From an uncultured Pseudomonadales bacterium (GTDB lineage Bacteria; Pseudomonadota; Gammaproteobacteria; Pseudomonadales; Cellvibrionaceae), in contig CALIUX010000212.1 of NCBI GenBank assembly GCA_938048505.1, positions 1 through 11,752 of the forward strand: 11,752 bases of DNA, written 5' to 3'. Below are positions 7,323-11,752 of the stretch, piece after piece. Positions within the stretch are counted from its first letter, which is position 1, and every line of letters begins with the position of its first letter. The translations under genes and the position numbers were made by a program. The notes under the pieces were generated by a model. It saw nothing but the letters and a program-made list of their open reading frames with translations, was not told the DNA's origin and did not search any database.

Positions 7323-9914
7323 TTAGTTGGCGACAATATTGACCAGTTTGCCTGGTATCACAATGACTTTATGCACGGTTTTGTCGTCGATAAATTTTTG
7401 TACATTGCTATCGTCCATTGCAGCCGCTTCGATTGCTTCTTTACTAGAACCTGCGGGCATTTCTAATTTGCTGCGTACTTTGCCATTCACCTGGGCGACA
7501 ATTAATTCGCTTGATTTGGCTAGTGCTTGCTCATCAATGTTTGGCCAAGATGCTTGCAGTAAGTCATCGCCATAACCTAATGCTTTCCATAAAGCGTGGC
7601 AGGCATGAGGCACAATAGGGGCGAGCATCAATGTGGCCGCGTCTAATGCTTCGCGCTCTACAGCGAGACCAAGCGGTGTTGAGCGGTCTGCATGGCGGTT
7701 GACGTCGTTGAGTAATTCCATGATCGCAGCGATGGCCGTGTTAAAGGTTTGGCGGCGACCAAAGTCATCGCTGACCTTTTTAATGGTTTCATGGGTTTTG
7801 CGTCGTAAATCTTTTTGCACGCTTGAGAGTGCATCCACGATCAGCTCGCCAGGCTCACCCGCTGCCAAATGCTGATGCACTGTTCGCCAAAGCTTTTTAA
7901 TAAAGCGGCTGGCGCCTTCAACGCCGGCATCAGTCCATTCCAAACTTTGCTCGGGTGGGGCAGCAAACATGCTGAATAAGCGGATGGTGTCGGCCCCGTA
8001 TTCACGCACTACGTGCTCTGGATCAACGCCATTGTTTTTTGATTTAGACATCTTAATCACGCCACCAAACTCAAGTGGCTGATCTGTCTCTTGATGAAAG
8101 GCATTCAGCATTTTGCCTTTGCTATCACGCTCTACACGTACCTTGTCTGGGGCAACCCACTCGGTGCGACCGCCTTCTTTTATAAAGAATGACTCAGCGT
8201 TGACCATGCCTTGGCAGAGTAAGCGCTCAAAAGGTTCGTCACATGCCACTAAGCCTTCATCGCGCATGAGTTTATGGAAAAATCGCGCATACAAAAGGTG
8301 CAAGATGGCGTGCTCAATACCGCCTACATACTGATCAACGGGTAGCCAGTAGTTTGCTTTGTCGGGGTCGAGCATGCTGTCGGCATTGGGGCTGGTATAG
8401 CGGGCGTAGTACCAGCTTGATTCCATGAAGGTATCGAATGTGTCTGTCTCATGCTCACCGGCTTGCCCGTCAATATTGCCTTTGCGCCACTCAGGGTCGG
8501 CTTTAATGGGCGACTGCACGCCATCCATCTCAACTTCTTCTGGTAGTAACACGGGCAGCTTGTGTGCGGGTACAGGGATTTCACCGCCTGAGGCTAAATT
8601 AAAGATGGGGATCGGGGTGCCCCAATAGCGCTGTCGTGAAACGCCCCAATCGCGCAAGCGGTAATTGGTTGTGGCGCGGCCTTTTTTAGAGGCTTCTAGA
8701 ACATCAACAATTGCTGTAAAGGCGCCATTAAAATCGAGCCCATCAAATTCACCTGAGTTAACGAGCATGCCTTTTTCTGTGAACGCTTCTGATGAAATAT
8801 CGATTTCGCTGCCGTCTTGGGGTGCGATAACTTGCTTGATGGCAATGTTGTATTGCTGTGCAAATTCGAAGTCACGAGCATCATGAGCCGGTACTGCCAT
8901 GACCGCGCCTGAGCCATAATCCATCAATACATAATTGGCGACCCAGACATTAACGGGTTCGCCGGTAATTGGGTGTTGTGCCGTTATGCCCGTATCAAAC
9001 CCGCGCTTCTCCATTGTTGCCATATCGGCTTCACTAACCGATTGCTCTTTACATTGGTTGATGAAGTCAGCCAGCTCCGGATTAGTTTTGGCAAGCTCCA
9101 AAGCGATAGGATGCTGGGCGGCCAAACTCACATACGTCACACCCATAATGGTATCAGGGCGAGTGGTGTAGACTTCAAAACCGGTATGTTCTGCAACAGG
9201 TTGGTCAAAATCAAAGCGCATTTCAACGCCTTGGCTTTTGCCAATCCAATTGCGTTGCATGGTTTTGACTTGTTCAGGCCAGTTAGGCAGCTTATCTAAG
9301 TCATTCAACAGCTCTTCGGCATAATCGGTAATGCGAATAAACCATTGGGGAATTTCTTTTTTCTCAACCGTGTGACCACAGCGCCAGCAGCAGCCATCTT
9401 CGACTTGCTCGTTAGCGAGTACGGTTTCATCTTCTGGGCACCAGTTAACGGTCGAGACTTTTTTGTACGCTAAGCCCTTTTCATACAGGCGTGTGAAAAA
9501 CCACTGTTCCCATTTGTAGTAATCGGGTTTGCAAGTAGTGACTTCGCGGCTCCAGTCAAAGCCAAAGCCTAGTGCTTTGAGTTGGTCACGCATGTAGTCG
9601 GTATTGCTGTATGTCCAAGCGGCTGGGGCAGTATTGTTTTTGATGGCTGCATTTTCGGCTGGTAAGCCAAATGCATCCCAGCCCATGGGGTGCAAAACGT
9701 TTTTTCCTTGCATGCGCTGAAAGCGGGCAATCACATCTGTTAGCGTATAGTTGCGCACATGCCCCATATGCAGTCGGCCGCTGGGGTAAGGGAACATGGC
9801 AAGACAGTAAAACTTTTCTTTATTGGGATCTTCCGTTACCGAAAAGCTATCGTTATTGTGCCAGTAGCGTTGCGCGTCTTGTTCTATTTCAGATGGATTG
9901 TAATTTTCGTTCAT
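7323..9914 (-). CDS. leuS: Leucyl-tRNA synthetase
   Basis: Charges tRNA-Leu with leucine in the cytoplasm. The 863 residues match the bacterial family (860 in E. coli). Class I signatures are HMGH (49-52, the HIGH motif) and KMSKS (621-625). The CP1 editing domain (roughly 220-415) carries [12 protein letters not shown] (250-261) and the HDARD segment with an aspartate at 345. A cysteine cluster C159, C175, C176, C179 resembles the zinc-binding region of the family. The catalytic segment [16 protein letters not shown] (423-438) and the C-terminal domain ending in [11 protein letters not shown] are present. The ATG at 9914 gives the family N-terminus ([17 protein letters not shown]); the ribosome binding site is weak. 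It is the first gene of the leuS-lptE-holA cluster and has its own promoter. Confidence 0.98.
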   Translation of the reverse strand: MNENYNPSEIEQDAQRYWHNNDSFSVTEDPNKEKFYCLAMFPYPSGRLHMGHVRNYTLTDVIARFQRMQGKNVLHPMGWDAFGLPAENAAIKNNTAPAAWTYSNTDYMRDQLKALGFGFDWSREVTTCKPDYYKWEQWFFTRLYEKGLAYKKVSTVNWCPEDETVLANEQVEDGCCWRCGHTVEKKEIPQWFIRITDYAEELLNDLDKLPNWPEQVKTMQRNWIGKSQGVEMRFDFDQPVAEHTGFEVYTTRPDTIMGVTYVSLAAQHPIALELAKTNPELADFINQCKEQSVSEADMATMEKRGFDTGITAQHPITGEPVNVWVANYVLMDYGSGAVMAVPAHDARDFEFAQQYNIAIKQVIAPQDGSEIDISSEAFTEKGMLVNSGEFDGLDFNGAFTAIVDVLEASKKGRATTNYRLRDWGVSRQRYWGTPIPIFNLASGGEIPVPAHKLPVLLPEEVEMDGVQSPIKADPEWRKGNIDGQAGEHETDTFDTFMESSWYYARYTSPNADSMLDPDKANYWLPVDQYVGGIEHAILHLLYARFFHKLMRDEGLVACDEPFERLLCQGMVNAESFFIKEGGRTEWVAPDKVRVERDSKGKMLNAFHQETDQPLEFGGVIKMSKSKNNGVDPEHVVREYGADTIRLFSMFAAPPEQSLEWTDAGVEGASRFIKKLWRTVHQHLAAGEPGELIVDALSSVQKDLRRKTHETIKKVSDDFGRRQTFNTAIAAIMELLNDVNRHADRSTPLGLAVEREALDAATLMLAPIVPHACHALWKALGYGDDLLQASWPNIDEQALAKSSELIVAQVNGKVRSKLEMPAGSSKEAIEAAAMDDSNVQKFIDDKTVHKVIVIPGKLVNIVAN

Positions 9915-9985
9915 TACCGTTAAATCTCAGGCCTTGTAGCGAGGTGGTGCGCGATACGGACGCGCTCTGCGTGGAAAAACGATCG

Positions 9986-10013
9986 ATTATAGGCGGTATT
10001 GAAGATTAGTGAA
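9986..10013 (-). promoter_or_regulatory. Sigma-70 promoter of leuS
   Basis: On the minus strand a perfect TATAAT (9986-9991) is preceded by TTCACT (10008-10013, four of six -35 matches) with a 16-bp spacer. Transcription would start near 9979, about 65 nt before the leuS ATG. It should drive leuS, lptE and holA together, as no terminator is seen between them. Confidence 0.55.
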
Positions 10014-10094
10014 ACTACGCATTAGATTAGATTATCGGTTGGTAAACCGGCTGAGATCAGGGCTTTGCTATATGCTGCTAGGATAATGCGAAGG

Positions 10095-10164
10095 CTCGTA
10101 TGAGAAGGGTCATGTGAAGAGTATTTAGATAATCCCCAACCTCTTCATACGAATTTATACGAAG
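10095..10164. promoter_or_regulatory. Paired palindromes, candidate operator of the ABM gene
   Basis: Two related palindromic elements lie about 95-165 bp before the ABM start. CTCGTATGAG (10095-10104) pairs at four of five positions. A 22-bp element (10143-10164), centred on AATT with arms CTTC and GAAG, pairs at eight of eleven. CGTATGA (10097-10103) is the exact reverse complement of TCATACG (10145-10151). Repeated CGTAT/ATACG half-sites suggest a dimeric repressor, or one long stem. No regulator gene is adjacent. Confidence 0.4.
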
Positions 10165-10259
10165 CGCCTGATAAGTGAGCCTGATTGAGTGATGCTCAGC
10201 CGTCAGCTAAAGCAGGCCAAAAGCCGCTCTTAATGATTTCAAATAGTCGGAAAATATCT

Positions 10260-10550
10260 ATGACACAACTAACAGTTATTGCCAATATCACGGCGAAAGC
10301 AGACAAAATTGAATACGTGAAGGCTGAGTTGCTTAAACTAATTGATGCGACCCGCAAAGAAGAGGGGTGTATTGATTATGATCTTCATCAAGACAATGCC
10401 AATCCTGCGCATTTTTTATTCTATGAGAACTGGGCCTCGCGCGAATTGTGGCAGGCGCATATCAAGAGTGCGCATGTGACTGAATACGCCAAGGCTACTG
10501 ATGGAGCGATTGAATCCTTTACGCTGAATGAAATGAGCGTTGTTAGCTAG
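10260..10550 (+). CDS. ABM-domain (YgiN-like) putative quinol monooxygenase
   Basis: A 96-residue protein of the antibiotic biosynthesis monooxygenase fold, a small ferredoxin-like dimer. It starts with the family pattern LTVIANITAKADK and has the EEGC turn (34-37), FYENW (54-58) and the HIKSAH histidine pair (67 and 72). These match E. coli YgiN, which acts on quinols, but substrates in the family vary and the real one here is unknown. The ATG at 10260 has a weak GGA eight bases upstream and gives the family length. An in-frame ATG at 10233 and a TTG at 10185 would add unmatched residues. The gene stands alone between the leuS divergent region and a repeat block. Palindromes upstream suggest control by a repressor. 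Confidence 0.85.
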   Translation: MTQLTVIANITAKADKIEYVKAELLKLIDATRKEEGCIDYDLHQDNANPAHFLFYENWASRELWQAHIKSAHVTEYAKATDGAIESFTLNEMSVVS

Positions 10551-10589
10551 ATTCTTTGTGTTTTCGGCACGATAATGTTGAGGAAGAGC

Positions 10590-10687
10590 TAGGTCTTTAA
10601 AAGTTTAAGACATAGGTCTTTAAAGTATAGGTCTTTAAAGTATAGGTCTTTAAAGTATAGGTCTTTAAGAGATAGGCTTTTAAGGTT
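10590..10687. repeat. Six-copy 15-bp tandem repeat before the methyltransferase gene
   Basis: The unit TAGGTCTTTAAAGTA begins at 10613, 10628 and 10643 as exact copies. Diverged copies begin at 10658 (ends AAGAGA) and 10673 (TAGGCTTTTAAGGTT), and a longer 23-nt version begins at 10590. Each exact unit has the palindrome CTTTAAAG. The block ends about 25 bp before the yafS start, so it lies in the promoter or leader of that gene. It has no ATG-started reading frame. Copy number could vary by slippage. Confidence 0.9.
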
Positions 10688-10711
10688 GCCAATCGAGCCG
10701 GGAGACTCAAG

Positions 10712-11539
10712 ATGATACTACAGCATATTGCTCAGACTATTCATCGTCGCCAAACTGTTTCGGGTATTGCGGCCTCTGCAGCCGTGGTGGAACGCTGGTT
10801 TGATTCCCCTGCAGGTAAAAAGGTCTTGGCGCAGCAGCAGCGCGCTATTGATCAAGCGTTGAGCTGCTTGTTTGGTTACCATATCGTGCAATTGAGTGCC
10901 TTGCCCGCAGCGAATGTTTGTCAGAGTAGCCGTATTGCGCACCGTTTTCGTGTTGGGCTTTCTTGTGAAAGCAGTGATCTGGTGAGTGAGTTTGAAGCGC
11001 TTCCCTTAGCCGACGAGAGTGTTGATGTGGCCGTCTTGCACCATGCCTTAGATTTCTCACAGAACCCCCATCAGCTCCTGAATGAGGCGAGCCGAATCAT
11101 CATCTCTAACGGTCACCTCGTGATTGTTGGGTTTAACCCCGTAAGTTTGACGGGTGTAGTCAAACCGTTTGCACAGATTGCATCGAGTAATGAGATTTGG
11201 AAGCGACATAGCTTGAGCCGCCACCGCTTAAATGATTGGTTTAAACTGTTAGGGTTTGATGTGGTGACGCAGTATACGAGTCACTGCAAGCTGCCTATTT
11301 CGTTGCACCTCCCTGCGCGGATTAACCGCCATATTCAAAAGCCTTTTGGCCACTTCTATTGCCTTGTTGCGCGTAAAAGTATTGCATCTGTTCGCCCCAT
11401 TAAGCCGGTGTGGGATGCGGGGTTGCTTAAAGGTGTGCGAAAAGGTGTTAAAATCGCGCCGCAGCCGGTTGCACCGCAAAATGCCGCGCGCATTATTAAG
11501 AAGCGGCAAGACAAAAAAACTGATGGATCTAATCTGTAA
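10712..11539 (+). CDS. yafS: YafS-like class I SAM-dependent methyltransferase
   Basis: A 275-residue protein resembling E. coli YafS, a methyltransferase-fold protein of unknown substrate. The core [20 protein letters not shown] (96-115), [20 protein letters not shown] (117-136) and [10 protein letters not shown] (140-149) align with YafS (SVDVCLLAHTL, DPHRLLREADRVL, GFNPISFMGL). The glycine-rich SAM motif I is not evident, as in E. coli YafS, so activity is not certain. The C-terminus (about 240-275) is rich in Lys and Arg. The start ATG has GGGAG seven bases upstream. It lies directly before rnhA, the arrangement of yafS and rnhA in gammaproteobacteria; gloB, the usual divergent neighbour, is not here. 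The tandem repeat immediately upstream may affect expression. Confidence 0.85.
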   Translation: MILQHIAQTIHRRQTVSGIAASAAVVERWFDSPAGKKVLAQQQRAIDQALSCLFGYHIVQLSALPAANVCQSSRIAHRFRVGLSCESSDLVSEFEALPLADESVDVAVLHHALDFSQNPHQLLNEASRIIISNGHLVIVGFNPVSLTGVVKPFAQIASSNEIWKRHSLSRHRLNDWFKLLGFDVVTQYTSHCKLPISLHLPARINRHIQKPFGHFYCLVARKSIASVRPIKPVWDAGLLKGVRKGVKIAPQPVAPQNAARIIKKRQDKKTDGSNL

Positions 11540-11552
11540 TAACGAGACGCAT

Positions 11553-11752
11553 TTGAAAACCATAGAACTCTTTACCGATGGTGCCTGCAAGGGTAATCCA
11601 GGGCCTGGCGGCTGGGGTGCAGTACTGCGCTTTGGTGAGCATGAAAAACACTTATACGGTGGTGCCCACAATACAACTAACAATCAAATGGAGTTAACAG
11701 CTGCCATTGAAGGGTTAAAAGCCCTGACGGAGACGTGTGATGTCAAGCTCAC
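11553..11752 (+). CDS. rnhA: Ribonuclease HI, 5' part (cut by the window end)
   Basis: Degrades the RNA strand of RNA-DNA hybrids, for example in R-loops and primer remains. The visible part has the family start [20 protein letters not shown], with the first catalytic aspartate in FTDG, and the second acidic residue in [13 protein letters not shown]. The remaining catalytic residues lie beyond the window. The start is uncertain. The TTG at 11553 gives an N-terminus within one residue of E. coli and has CGAG six bases upstream. An in-frame ATG at 11523 would add ten unmatched residues and overlap the end of yafS by 17 bp, with no ribosome binding site. There is no other in-frame ATG before the catalytic region. 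Its proximity to yafS suggests one transcript. Confidence 0.95.
   Translation, partial: MKTIELFTDGACKGNPGPGGWGAVLRFGEHEKHLYGGAHNTTNNQMELTAAIEGLKALTETCDVKL

Larger units (their letters stand above)
9915..10259. promoter_or_regulatory. Divergent intergenic region between leuS and the ABM gene
   Basis: This 345-bp gap separates two diverging genes. It holds the leuS promoter (9986-10013), a small hairpin CGGTT-GGTA-AACCG (10036-10049), a short palindrome CTGAGATCAG (10051-10060), three copies of ATTAG near 10004-10030, and two related palindromes (10095-10104 and 10143-10164). For the plus-strand gene only -10-like GATAAT words are seen (10082-10087 and 10128-10133), neither with a good -35. 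No RNA gene or further protein gene is visible. Confidence 0.5.

Noticed and set aside
10155..10164. Resemblance to a loxP arm (TATACGAAG)
   Set aside because: Only about nine bases match and there is no second arm, spacer or recombinase; it is better explained as part of the local palindrome.
10185..10259. Longer ABM protein from a TTG at 10185
   Set aside because: The extra 25 residues do not fit the domain, whose first strand begins at the ATG at 10260.
11249..11683. Minus-strand frame of 144 codons across yafS and rnhA
   Set aside because: Antisense to two recognised genes with clear family matches.

Overview
The window reads as chromosomal housekeeping DNA from a gammaproteobacterium with roughly balanced base composition. 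The basis is the leuS-lptE-holA order, an NrdA with two N-terminal ATP cones and a CX6CX2C tail (the arrangement I associate with Pseudomonas-like lineages), a YafS-type methyltransferase directly before rnhA, and an LptE lipoprotein, which implies an LPS outer membrane. Pseudomonadales or Cellvibrionales is my inference; no sequence search could be run.

Layout. Minus strand, left half: proS (prolyl-tRNA synthetase, complete, with a good promoter at 1763-1791), then nrdA (class Ia ribonucleotide reductase large subunit), which ends at an intrinsic terminator at 1854-1890. nrdA has an upstream gap of 668 bp holding a pair of NrdR-box-like sites, three DnaA-box-like sites spaced about one helical turn apart, and a terminator-like hairpin just before its ribosome binding site. 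No nrdB follows nrdA. Minus strand, middle: the leuS-lptE-holA cluster (leucyl-tRNA synthetase, LPS-assembly lipoprotein, DNA polymerase III delta), driven from a promoter at 9986-10013. The nadD gene that follows holA in E. coli is not here.

Plus strand, right end: a small antibiotic-biosynthesis-monooxygenase (ABM) domain protein preceded by palindromic, operator-like DNA; a six-copy repeat of about 15 bp; a YafS-like methyltransferase; and the 5' part of rnhA, cut by the window edge.

The gene set covers translation (proS, leuS), DNA precursor supply and replication (nrdA, holA, rnhA) and the outer membrane (lptE). All recognised genes look intact and ordinary. I see no mobile element, CRISPR array, phage gene, tRNA or rRNA. 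The most interesting material is noncoding: the composite control region of nrdA, the 15-bp repeat before the methyltransferase gene, and the palindromes before the ABM gene. I do not see a convincing undescribed multi-gene system.
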